From: Phycisphaerales bacterium UBA7812
GTDB taxonomy: Bacteria; Planctomycetota; Phycisphaerae; Phycisphaerales; UBA1924
Direction: 5' to 3'
Length of the DNA stretch: 21,248 nt
Assembly (NCBI GenBank): GCA_002480345.1
Contig: DLBY01000164.1
Coordinates: 1 to 21,248 of the forward strand
The position numbers and the translations under genes were made by a program. The notes below the pieces were generated by a model, which was not told the DNA's origin, searched no databases, and saw only the letters and a list, made by a program, of their open reading frames with translations. Positions 1-6,457 of this stretch are shown here, piece by piece (the stretch's first letter is position 1; each line of letters opens with the position of its first letter).

Positions 1-269
1 ACCCGCGCCAGGAACTTCTCACGGAGCGCGCTGGGCACCTCGACATCCGGGAGCGCGAGCCCCGACGCCGCGACACGCGCCTGCTCGGCGCGCACCAGCT
101 CACGGACCGCGCTGGGCGCCCGCGCGAACACCCGGTCGAACGCCGCGTGCTCCTCTTCGTCCAGCAGACCCAACGCGTCCACCGCGGCGAGCTCCAGCAT
201 CTCGCCGATGGTCATGCCGGCGAGCGCGTCGCCGGTACCCTGCGGGGTGTTTCCAGTGCCGTCGCTCAT
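1..269 (-). CDS. Putative anti-sigma factor, N-terminal part (gene cut by window edge)
   Basis: The reverse-strand reading frame starts at the ATG at 269-267 and stays open to the window edge, giving 89 codons. The start overlaps the stop of the upstream sigma factor gene as ATGA. A purine-rich Shine-Dalgarno stretch (GGAGAGGAAA) lies about 8 bases before the ATG, inside the sigma gene, so translational coupling is likely. The visible protein begins MSDGTGNTP and contains an acidic helix (IGEMLELAAVDALGLLDEEE) followed by an Ala/Arg-rich helix. This matches the N-terminal layout of RskA/anti-sigma-K-like proteins, where such a segment binds the sigma factor. No His/Cys zinc motif is seen in this part. 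The call rests mainly on position next to an ECF sigma gene and the acidic N-terminus; any transmembrane segment would lie beyond the window. Confidence 0.7.
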   Translation of the reverse strand, partial: MSDGTGNTPQGTGDALAGMTIGEMLELAAVDALGLLDEEEHAAFDRVFARAPSAVRELVRAEQARVAASGLALPDVEVPSALREKFLAR

Positions 270-859
270 TCGACGATTTCCTCTCCGACCCTTTCCCGAA
301 GCCGCACGAGCGCCCGGCTCAGCGCCGACTTGACGGTTCCCAGCGGCGTGTCGAGTTCCTCGCTGATCTGCCGCAGGGTCTGCCCCCCGAGGTAGCTCCT
401 GATCACCACAGTCCGTTGCAGGTCGGGGAGCGCGTCCACACGCTTCATCAACTCCCCGAACCGTTCAGATTCTTCGAGCGACGACTCGTTACCGGAACCG
501 GACGAGCCCTGCCCTTCCAGCATCGATACGGTCGAAATCCGCGAGCGGGTCCGCCGAAGTCGATCAACAATGTGCCTTCTTGTGATCAACATCACCCAGG
601 TCACCAACGCCGCCCGCTCCGCGTCGAAACGGTCGGCTGTGCGCCACAGCCGCAGGAAGACCTCTTGAACCGCGTCTTCCGCCTCGGGACGCGTCGGAAG
701 GGCCTGGACCGCCATCCGGAAGACCAGCGACACGAACCGGTCGTACAACGCCGCGATCGCCTCCTGATCGTCCGCGGCGACGCGCGCCATCAACGCCGCG
801 TCCTCTTCTCGCGACGCCTGCCGCGATTCCTGGCTGTCATCATTGTTCTTATCGGACAT
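266..859 (-). CDS. ECF-type RNA polymerase sigma-70 factor
   Basis: The product is 197 residues, normal for an ECF sigma factor, which directs RNA polymerase to a small regulon. Region 2 lies at about residues 37-103 (AALYDRFVSLVF, then the EDAVQEVFLRLW core helix and the TWVMLITRRHIVDRLRR promoter-melting and -10 contacts). A Ser/Gly-rich linker at 110-130 precedes region 4 at about 138-190 (LPDLQRTVVIRSYLGG, then the helix-turn-helix LRQISEELDTPLGTVKSALS). An in-frame upstream ATG at 982 would add 41 Arg/Gly-rich residues without family similarity, so the start at 859 is preferred. No strong Shine-Dalgarno sequence was found for this start. The gene overlaps the putative anti-sigma gene at its 3' end (ATGA), so the two should be co-transcribed and the sigma factor probably held inactive until a signal arrives. 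The signal and regulon cannot be told from the sequence. Confidence 0.93.
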   Translation of the reverse strand: MSDKNNDDSQESRQASREEDAALMARVAADDQEAIAALYDRFVSLVFRMAVQALPTRPEAEDAVQEVFLRLWRTADRFDAERAALVTWVMLITRRHIVDRLRRTRSRISTVSMLEGQGSSGSGNESSLEESERFGELMKRVDALPDLQRTVVIRSYLGGQTLRQISEELDTPLGTVKSALSRALVRLRERVGEEIVE

Positions 860-1387
860 ATCCACGAGACCACCGGTGGACGGCGCCGATCCACGCGCAC
901 GCCGCGCCGCTCCCTTCGCAACCGGTTCGCGGCAGCATACCGATCCGGTCTGCATCCCGAGGCGAAATCGGGCGAAATGCACGAATATCGGGCGTCTGCG
1001 CCCGGTTCAGAGTTGCGAGCCACGGGATCGGCATTCGCGCCGCCCCGGTCTCTCATCACCCCGGAAAGGGGGTGGGCCATCGTGAACCAGATCGTGGGGG
1101 ATTTCCGCGAGGAACCCGAGGCCCGGCATGACGATGTCGTGAGACACGACACCCGGATCGCGCTTGTGCAATCGTTGAAACAGGAGTATGCTGCATCCCT
1201 GAGAGCGGTGGGTTCCGGAGCCGAGTGGGATCGGGTTCCATTGCTCGTTTCGATGCATGCCCCGTCCCGCGCGGCGGGCAAGGGCGTGGCAAGGGTCTCG
1301 CCGACCGATGACCGGCACCAGATCGGCATCGGACGGCTGTCACAAGTGCGGAGTCTCGCGGTGGGTCGTTTCCGTCCCCAACCCCGG
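860..1387. other. Intergenic region between divergent sigma factor and prepilin-like genes
   Basis: These 528 bases are open in several frames, but the translations are Arg/Pro-rich and show no recognisable domain or believable start. A weak plus-strand promoter-like pair is present: TTGTGC at 1164-1169 and TATGCT at 1187-1192, 17 bases apart, which would give a leader of roughly 190 bases for the prepilin-like gene. A short hairpin-prone sequence (CCCGC and GCGGG around 1268-1280) lies in that leader. Nothing else firm is seen. Confidence 0.4.
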
Positions 1388-2116
1388 ATGAGTCGCAACG
1401 CGCACGCGTTCACGCTGACGGAGATTCTCGTCTCCCTCGCGATCATCGCCGTGCTGATCGGGATCCTGCTGCCTTCGCTCGCGATGGTCCGCAAGACCTC
1501 ACAGAAAGTCGTGTGCGCGTCGAACCTCCGCCAGTCGGGGCTCGGGCTGCACATGTACGCGACCGACAACGCGGACTTCCTGCCCCTCAGCAGCTTCGCG
1601 ATGGGGAACGGTGCCGATTTCGACACGAGCCCGCTCCAACTCCGCATCGAGGCCGGTCTGCGCGGCTTCAGCGACGGCCCCGACCACTGGTGGGACGGGC
1701 TCGGGTTCCTCTACGAGCAGCGCTACCTCTCCGACGGACGCATCTTCTATTGCCCCTCCCATGTCGGCGAGAACACCTTCGAGGCGTTCGCGGATCGGTT
1801 CGCGGGCGAAGCGGGCGACATCCTCGCGAACTATCAGTACCGAGGCCGAGGCCCGCGCGGCGAAGAGAAACTCGACCAGTTCGACGCGAACGCGGCGCTC
1901 GTCTCCGACGGTTTCCGCGACCTGAGCGAGATCAACCACCAGAACGGGATGAATGTCCTCCGCGCCGCGATGAGCGTGAACTGGTTCCGGGACGAAGGCC
2001 TCGCGAACATGTCCAACGCGATCATGTCGGGTGCAGGCGACGAGTTCGACTGGGAAGACCGCTGGCGCCTGCTCGACGAGCCCGAACTGGGCGGCGGCTT
2101 CTGGCCCTGGGACTGA
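1388..2116 (+). CDS. Prepilin-type N-terminal cleavage/methylation domain protein (planctomycete type II pseudopilin-like)
   Basis: The product is 242 residues. The N-terminus MSRNAHA-FTLTEILVSLA is a class III (type IV pilin) signal: a short basic leader, cleavage expected before Phe8, Glu at position +5 (residue 12), then about 20 hydrophobic residues. Position -1 is Ala where Gly is usual, so processing by a PilD-type prepilin peptidase may be weaker or altered. The mature part has the 'CASNLRQSGLGLHMYATDN' type segment typical of the abundant planctomycete DUF1559/H-X9-DG pseudopilins, a WWDGLGFLY stretch, and FYCPSH. The C-terminal H-X9-DG motif is recognisable around His184 (NHQNGMNVLRA), but the DG pair is replaced by Ala194-Met195. 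Role: probably a secreted or cell-surface pseudopilin-like protein; function is not established for the family. The start was chosen from the signal peptide; no good Shine-Dalgarno sequence precedes it. Confidence 0.85.
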   Translation: MSRNAHAFTLTEILVSLAIIAVLIGILLPSLAMVRKTSQKVVCASNLRQSGLGLHMYATDNADFLPLSSFAMGNGADFDTSPLQLRIEAGLRGFSDGPDHWWDGLGFLYEQRYLSDGRIFYCPSHVGENTFEAFADRFAGEAGDILANYQYRGRGPRGEEKLDQFDANAALVSDGFRDLSEINHQNGMNVLRAAMSVNWFRDEGLANMSNAIMSGAGDEFDWEDRWRLLDEPELGGGFWPWD

Positions 2117-2168
2117 TCCCCCTTTTCTCCGCATCCAACCAGATCACCCTCCCCCGTCCCTCGACGGG

Positions 2169-2180
2169 TACAGTGTGCGC
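2169..2180 (+). promoter_or_regulatory. Candidate leaderless -10 box of the peptidyl-prolyl isomerase gene
   Basis: TACAGT at 2169-2174 matches the -10 consensus at four of six positions and sits exactly six bases before the ATG at 2181. No Shine-Dalgarno sequence precedes that ATG. Transcription starting at or next to the ATG would produce a leaderless mRNA. No clear -35 box is visible. Confidence 0.4.
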
Positions 2181-3212
2181 ATGACACACACGACCCGCGC
2201 CCGCTTCGCCTTCGCCTGCACCGCCCTGCTCGTCGCCGCCTCGTCGGCGCTCGCGCAGCTGACCCCCGACCGCATGTTCTACGGGGTCGATCGCAAGGCC
2301 CCGATGACCGTCGAGGCGAACGGGGATGTCGAGATCAAGCTCTTCGACCCGGAGACCCGCGAGGTCGTCGCGACCGCCCCCGCCGTCGCGGGCGGGGTCG
2401 ATCTCGCGAGCCTCTTCCCCGAGCTCTGGCTGGAGAAAAGCGAGCAGGTGCGCTATGCGCAGCTCTTTGTCGATGGGAACGCGGTCGGCGCCCCCGTCGT
2501 CCTGGTGCCCATGATCTCCGTGGACCGTGCGATCCTCGTGAACCCGCAGACGGGCCAGCCCGCCCAGCGGGGGCAGCGTGGCCGCCCGCTGTTTGATTCC
2601 GAGATCGCCCAGATGCAGGGTCGGACCCGCACCGTCGTCTACTCGGGGTTCCGGGCATATGTCTCCAAGGATGTCGTCCTCGACACCTCGATGGGCGAGA
2701 TCCGCATCCGCCTGCGTCCCGATGTCGCGCCCAACCACGCGTGGAACTTCCGCTCCCTCGTCGAGGGGGGCTATTACACCGACATCGTCTTCCACCGCGT
2801 CGTGCCCAGTTTCGTCGTCCAGGTGGGCGACCCCACGGGCGTGGGCTCGGGAGGGCCCGGCTACGCGATCGACCTCGAACGCTCCAGCCTGCTCCACGAC
2901 TTCGGCGTGCTCTCCATGGCGCGCACGGGAGAGCCCGACACCGGGGGCTCGCAGATCTTCATCTGCCTGACCCGCGAGGCAACCGCCCAGCTCGACGGGT
3001 CGTACACCGCGTTCGGCGAGTCGATCGCGGGTGCCGACACCATCGCGGCGCTGGGCGATGTCGAGGTGCAGGGGCAGAAGCCCGTCGACCCCCCGGTCCT
3101 CGAGCGGGCCTACCTCGTTGATTCGGCGCCGATCACCGAATGGAAAGCGCCCGTCCGCCGTCCCGCCGCGACACCCGAGCCCGCGGAAGAAACCGGCAAC
3201 GCCCAGCGCTGA
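2181..3212 (+). CDS. Exported cyclophilin-type peptidyl-prolyl cis-trans isomerase
   Basis: The product is 343 residues. It would catalyse cis-trans isomerisation of Xaa-Pro bonds in proteins outside the cytoplasm. Residues 1-25 form a Sec signal peptide with a likely cut at ALA-QLTP. Residues 26-160 are a planctomycete-style N-terminal extension with no named fold. The cyclophilin domain runs from about 164 to 296: the VVLDTSMGEIRIRL opening strand, then FHRVVPSFVVQVGDPTG, in which Arg206, Phe211 and Gln214 correspond to the catalytic and binding Arg55, Phe60 and Gln63 of human cyclophilin A. It continues with SMARTGEPDTGGSQIFICL. The position equivalent to CypA Trp121 is not Trp, which predicts low cyclosporin sensitivity, as is common in bacteria. 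The tail after 320 is Pro/Glu-rich. A TACAGT box six bases upstream and the absence of a Shine-Dalgarno sequence suggest a leaderless transcript. Confidence 0.93.
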   Translation: MTHTTRARFAFACTALLVAASSALAQLTPDRMFYGVDRKAPMTVEANGDVEIKLFDPETREVVATAPAVAGGVDLASLFPELWLEKSEQVRYAQLFVDGNAVGAPVVLVPMISVDRAILVNPQTGQPAQRGQRGRPLFDSEIAQMQGRTRTVVYSGFRAYVSKDVVLDTSMGEIRIRLRPDVAPNHAWNFRSLVEGGYYTDIVFHRVVPSFVVQVGDPTGVGSGGPGYAIDLERSSLLHDFGVLSMARTGEPDTGGSQIFICLTREATAQLDGSYTAFGESIAGADTIAALGDVEVQGQKPVDPPVLERAYLVDSAPITEWKAPVRRPAATPEPAEETGNAQR

Positions 3213-3216
3213 CCCA

Positions 3217-3242
3217 CGGATCGCGACTCAGAACGCGATCCG
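3217..3242. terminator. Hairpin at a convergent gene junction, possible bidirectional terminator
   Basis: A perfect 9-bp inverted repeat (CGGATCGCG at 3217-3225 and its complement at 3234-3242, 8-nt loop) lies between two convergent genes separated by only 15 bases. The right arm is inside the last codons of the minus-strand beta-barrel gene. No T-run follows on either strand, so it may act as a weak or factor-assisted terminator. Confidence 0.45.
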
Positions 3243-4253
3243 CAGATCGAACCCCACCAGCACCGAGGAGGACAGGTCGTAGCTCGCGACCTGGTTCTCG
3301 TCGCGGTCGTTGATCTCCAGGTCGCCCCACACCTCGGAACCGACCCGCCCCGTCAGCACGACCTTGGGCGAGGGTGAATAGGTCACCGCGAGCGTGACCG
3401 GCACGCGGATGTCGGTGAACGACCCGCCCGGCACCGGGTTGTCATCCTCAAGGCGGTATTCCCGCCGCATGAACGAGACCTGCACCCCGGCGCTCCAACT
3501 GGGATTGAAGAAGTAGGTCGCGCCGAACCCGCGCTCGGTCGTCCCGATCTGGAAGTCGTCGGTCACATCCCACTGGATGACGGGGATCGGGAAGACGAAC
3601 AGGCCGCCCTCGAGGCGGGTGACGACATTCACCCCGGCGCCCAGGCGGAACTCGGGGGTGATGTCGTACGACGCGAGCGCGAACCCGCCCCCGACGAGGG
3701 TGTCGGAAAAGTCCGCACCCGGCTCTCCGGCGCTCGTGACGCGTCCCCCCAGCATCCACTGCCAGCCCGACTCCGGGAGCGAACGAACCAGGGGCGCGAT
3801 CGTCGTCTGGTGCACGCTGTCCCAGGGCTCGTCCACGCTCGGCATGGACGGGATGATCCCGCCCGCGTCGTCGAACTCGTAGAACGAGAACTCCGTGCCC
3901 ATGCGCACGATCAGGTCCGTCGTGTCGTCGAGGCGGAACGACACCCCCGCGCCCGCGCCGAGACGCGCAACGCTGAGGTCGCCGTCCAGATCATCCAGTT
4001 CCGCACCCCACGACCACCGGCCGCGCGAATCAACGAAATAACTGACATCCGGCCGGCGCGCCCGGCTGAACACCCGGCGTTCGTCCCGGTCCAACGCCTC
4101 GTAGTCCTCCCGGCTGTTGACCACCGGGGGATCGCCCTCGCCCGCTGAAGCCGCGTCATCCACAGGTTGCGCGCCCGAGACCCCCGCGACGCAGAAAACA
4201 CCGCCCGCGAGCGTGCTGAACAATCGAATCCGCTGGTTCTCGATCCGAAGCAT
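3228..4253 (-). CDS. Outer-membrane beta-barrel-like protein (DUF6268-like)
   Basis: The product is 341 residues. The start at 4253 is supported by GGAGG four bases upstream of the ATG and by a signal peptide immediately after it (LFSTLAGGVFCVAGVSGA, likely cut before QPVDD at residue 29). An upstream in-frame Met at 4355 would add an Arg-rich, implausible extension. The mature part is rich in alternating hydrophobic/polar strands with aromatic girdle residues (for example VSYFVDSRGRWSWGAEL, TEFSFYEF, FGATYFFNPSWSAGVQVSFM), and the last residue is Phe after LVGFDLRIAF. A C-terminal aromatic is the usual BAM-recognition signal of outer-membrane barrels. The length and pattern resemble the planctomycete DUF6268 outer-membrane family; that name is a tentative match from memory. 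It converges with the isomerase gene, and a periplasmic folding helper next to a barrel protein may be coincidence. Confidence 0.75.
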   Translation of the reverse strand: MLRIENQRIRLFSTLAGGVFCVAGVSGAQPVDDAASAGEGDPPVVNSREDYEALDRDERRVFSRARRPDVSYFVDSRGRWSWGAELDDLDGDLSVARLGAGAGVSFRLDDTTDLIVRMGTEFSFYEFDDAGGIIPSMPSVDEPWDSVHQTTIAPLVRSLPESGWQWMLGGRVTSAGEPGADFSDTLVGGGFALASYDITPEFRLGAGVNVVTRLEGGLFVFPIPVIQWDVTDDFQIGTTERGFGATYFFNPSWSAGVQVSFMRREYRLEDDNPVPGGSFTDIRVPVTLAVTYSPSPKVVLTGRVGSEVWGDLEINDRDENQVASYDLSSSVLVGFDLRIAF

Positions 4254-4566
4254 GTCACCTCCGTGTGCCTGCCGGCGTGCGCGTCCGGCGCGCCCCGCGA
4301 TGAGCCTACCCCGGTCCGGGCGGTCCCGCCGCGCGGTGCACCAGCGCGCCGGCAATCAGATTTTTTTCGACGCTTCGCGTGAGCGATCGCGTGTGATCCT
4401 CGCTCACGACCTGTGCCGCTTCGGACCGACGGGGGACGGGAAGAGCCCCCGTCGGTCAGCCGAGGCGGACCGCCCCACCCCCGGGGCGGACAGCGGGCGT
4501 CGGCGGACGGGAAGAGCCGCCGACAGGGCCCGGTCGCAACAACCCGTTTCGAGAAGGAAGTATCCC
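4254..4566. other. Intergenic leader region of the first propeller gene
   Basis: These 313 bases separate the minus-strand barrel gene from the plus-strand propeller gene. They contain a T7 tract at 4361-4367, three strong hairpins (4378-4408, 4424-4457, 4499-4524) and the Shine-Dalgarno AAGGAAG (4555-4561) ahead of the ATG at 4567. No coding frame with a believable start is seen. The plus-strand promoter was not found. Confidence 0.6.
4378..4524 (+). promoter_or_regulatory. Structured 5' leader with three hairpins, two sharing an identical 10-nt loop
   Basis: Hairpin A pairs 4378-4386 with 4400-4408 (9 bp, 13-nt loop). Hairpin B pairs 4424-4435 with 4446-4457 (12 bp, perfect) around the loop ACGGGAAGAG at 4436-4445. 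Hairpin C pairs 4499-4506 with 4517-4524 (8 bp, perfect) around exactly the same loop, ACGGGAAGAG, at 4507-4516. The B and C stems have different sequences (closing arms ACGGGGG and GTCGGCGG), so the structure and loop are conserved while the stem bases are not. Both loops expose a GGA triplet, and the Shine-Dalgarno 31 bases after C also contains GGA. The pattern resembles CsrA/RsmA-type leader targets; the actual ligand is unknown. Confidence 0.7.
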
Positions 4567-6204
4567 ATGCTGAGCACCCGTTGCATCGGGGCCGCCGCGC
4601 TGTCGCTGTGCGCCGGTCTTGCCACCACCACCGCGAACGCCGAGATCTTCCAGCGCATCTCGGGCGATCAGAGCCGCGAGCACGCCTATTCGATCGGGCG
4701 CACCTTCGACGGCGGATATGTCACCACCGGCTACCGCGACGACGACCCCGCGGGCGGCGCCGAGGATGTCCTGATCACCAAGCACAAGTCCGACGGGTCG
4801 ATCGAGTGGCAACGCCGCTGGCGCGGGCCGGGACGCGACATCGGATACTCCGTCCAGCAGACCGCGGACGGCGGGTACATCGTCGCGGCCGAGTCCACCA
4901 GCTCGGGCAGCCCGGTGCTGGGCCTGCTGCTCATCCGCCTGGACAGCGCGGGGATGCTCGTCTGGAACCGCTATTACACCGGTTCGTTCATGTCCGATCC
5001 GATCCACACCCCCCACCCGGGCGTCGCCCTCGACCAGGGCCCCGATGGGCGCATCTTCGTGACCGGCAATGTCGCGGGCGACCCACTCGTCCTCGCGGTC
5101 GGGCCCGGCGGTGCGCTCATCTGGGAAGCGATCTACACCCACCCCGCGGGCCCCCAGGAGGGCGGGCAGTACGCCTTCACCGACATCAAGTTCGATCGCA
5201 TCAACCAGTCGCTGGTCGTCAGCGGCACGAGCATCAACCCCAACTTCGACATCGCGGGCGCCGTCCTCCGCGAGCAGGACGCCTTCCTGATGCGGACCCG
5301 CCTCGACGGCAGCGTCGTGTGGTCCTGGGACTACGACTTCCCCTTCGACCTCGACCCCGATGACGAGCCCATCCTGAATGTCCGCGAAACCGGGGACGGG
5401 CTCGACCTCGGGCCCAACGGGGACATCATCCTGAACGGCCGCACCGACTTCGGCGGGCCCGGCGTCGTCCGGGGCACCCACCTCGTCGCGACCGACCCCT
5501 CCGGGTTCCCGACCTGGTCCGCGGAGTACGCGTACTTCACCCCCGACGGCGAGCGCCGCCCGGTCGCGACCGCCTACGCCGCGGTGCGGTTCGATGAGGA
5601 GTTCTCGATCGTCCAGACCGGGCGCACGCTCGACCCCAACCCCGATGTGCGCTTCCACGCGTGGGAATCGCGCACCGACTTCGGCGGTGCCCCCATGTGG
5701 TTCTGGGAGTACGGAGGCGACAAGCCCTCACGCGGCGAATCCGTCATCCCCACCCGCGAGCCCTGCGGCTACGCGATGGCGGGCCAGTTCCTGCTCGAGG
5801 ACGGTCCCTTCTTCAACGGAGAGACCTATCTCGTCAAGAACAACGACCTCGGTGAAACAGGGTGCCTCGAGCGCCGCTGGGACTTCCAGCCCGAGTTCGA
5901 GGCCCGCGTCGACGAGGCGCCGATCCGCCCGAATTATGTCGACGAGAACGCCCCCGCCGAGGATGCGCTCGACTTCGCGGACGCCGCGGAGCAGGTGTTC
6001 TGCTACGACGACGATTGCGTGCCGGGCGAGCCCCCCTGCCCCTGCGACATCAACGGGGACGGCATCCTCGACCTCGCCGACATCGGCGGCTTCATCACCT
6101 GCTTCACCACCTCCTCGCCCTGCGGCGACCTGAACGGCGACGGCATCTGGGACCTCGCGGATGTCAGCGCGTTCATCACCTGCTTCACGGGGGGATGCCC
6201 GTAA
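4567..6204 (+). CDS. Exported seven-repeat DGGY propeller protein with C-terminal dockerin-like domain (paralog 1)
   Basis: The product is 545 residues. The start is set by the Shine-Dalgarno AAGGAAG and a signal peptide at 1-25 (cut after TTANA). Seven blade-like repeats follow, each with a DGG(Y/F)-x-TxG-type strand and a later G-x-x-x-W-x-x-x-Y strand. Examples are TFDGGYVTTGYR with GSIEWQRRW, TADGGYIVAAES with LVWNRYY, LNGRTDFGG with PTWSAEY, and a last blade beginning near EPCGYAMAG and ending YLVKNNDLGETGC. This suggests a seven-bladed beta-propeller (inference). The C-terminal 58 residues hold two dockerin/EF-hand-like Ca2+ loops, CDINGDGILDLADI and GDLNGDGIWDLADV, each followed by a FITCF helix, and the chain ends GGCP. 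Paired cysteines in the tail suggest disulfides. It is the first of three tandem paralogs. Function is unknown: surface binding, or anchoring via the dockerin-like end, is plausible. Confidence 0.85.
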   Translation: MLSTRCIGAAALSLCAGLATTTANAEIFQRISGDQSREHAYSIGRTFDGGYVTTGYRDDDPAGGAEDVLITKHKSDGSIEWQRRWRGPGRDIGYSVQQTADGGYIVAAESTSSGSPVLGLLLIRLDSAGMLVWNRYYTGSFMSDPIHTPHPGVALDQGPDGRIFVTGNVAGDPLVLAVGPGGALIWEAIYTHPAGPQEGGQYAFTDIKFDRINQSLVVSGTSINPNFDIAGAVLREQDAFLMRTRLDGSVVWSWDYDFPFDLDPDDEPILNVRETGDGLDLGPNGDIILNGRTDFGGPGVVRGTHLVATDPSGFPTWSAEYAYFTPDGERRPVATAYAAVRFDEEFSIVQTGRTLDPNPDVRFHAWESRTDFGGAPMWFWEYGGDKPSRGESVIPTREPCGYAMAGQFLLEDGPFFNGETYLVKNNDLGETGCLERRWDFQPEFEARVDEAPIRPNYVDENAPAEDALDFADAAEQVFCYDDDCVPGEPPCPCDINGDGILDLADIGGFITCFTTSSPCGDLNGDGIWDLADVSAFITCFTGGCP

Positions 6205-6268
6205 CCAAACGCGGGCCACCCGCCCGCGGATGCCCGACCATCGCACCCCGCGGGCACCCCGCCCCGAG

Positions 6269-6310
6269 ACCACACCGGTTCACCCGGTGTGGTTTTATTT
6301 ATTTTTATAT
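6269..6310 (+). terminator. Rho-independent terminator after propeller paralog 1
   Basis: A perfect 9-bp stem (CCACACCGG at 6270-6278, loop TTCAC, CCGGTGTGG at 6284-6292), extendable by one A-T pair, is followed directly by TTTTATTTATTTTTATAT. This is a canonical intrinsic terminator, so the next gene needs its own promoter or readthrough. Confidence 0.92.
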
Positions 6311-6344
6311 TACTTTGTTTTTGAAATTAGTTTTTATTTGTTTT
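6293..6344 (+). other. Extended T-rich tract downstream of the terminator
   Basis: 47 of these 52 bases are A or T, almost all T on the plus strand, in a window of about 70% GC. It is far longer than the U-tract an intrinsic terminator needs. It lies about 115 bases before the next start codon, so it could also act as an UP-like or DNA-bending element. TATATT at 6306-6311 resembles a -10 box but has no matching -35. Confidence 0.6.
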
Positions 6345-6390
6345 GCGTGATGGCGCCCGCCCGCCCCCGTTGTCTGTGCTGCAGGCGCGA

Positions 6391-6457
6391 TGCCCGGAAC
6401 CGGGCACCGCAAGGAAAACACCGCCGGAACACGGCACAGCACGGGAAGGGAAACACC
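6391..6457 (+). promoter_or_regulatory. Leader of propeller paralog 2: two hairpins with the same GAAC loop and two Shine-Dalgarno-like repeats
   Basis: TGCCCG (6391-6396) pairs with CGGGCA (6401-6406) around the loop GAAC. GCCG (6423-6426) pairs with CGGC (6432-6435) around GAACA. Both present CGGAAC at the loop entry, although the stems differ. The segment AAGGAAAACACC at 6411-6422 is repeated with one mismatch as AAGGGAAACACC at 6446-6457. The second copy is the ribosome binding site directly before the ATG at 6458; the first has no start codon after it. Confidence 0.5.

Noticed and set aside
416..1387. N-terminal extension of the prepilin-like open frame
   Set aside because: The real start is the ATG at 1388, where the prepilin signal begins; the extension overlaps the antisense sigma factor gene and is Arg-rich noise.
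4456..5658. 400-residue minus-strand open frame under propeller paralog 1
   Set aside because: It is antisense to a clear signal-peptide and repeat protein; the translation is low-complexity with no start signals.
6306..6311. TATATT as a -10 promoter box for paralog 2
   Set aside because: No -35 lies at a suitable distance and the sequence is part of the terminator's T-tract, so the match is expected by composition.
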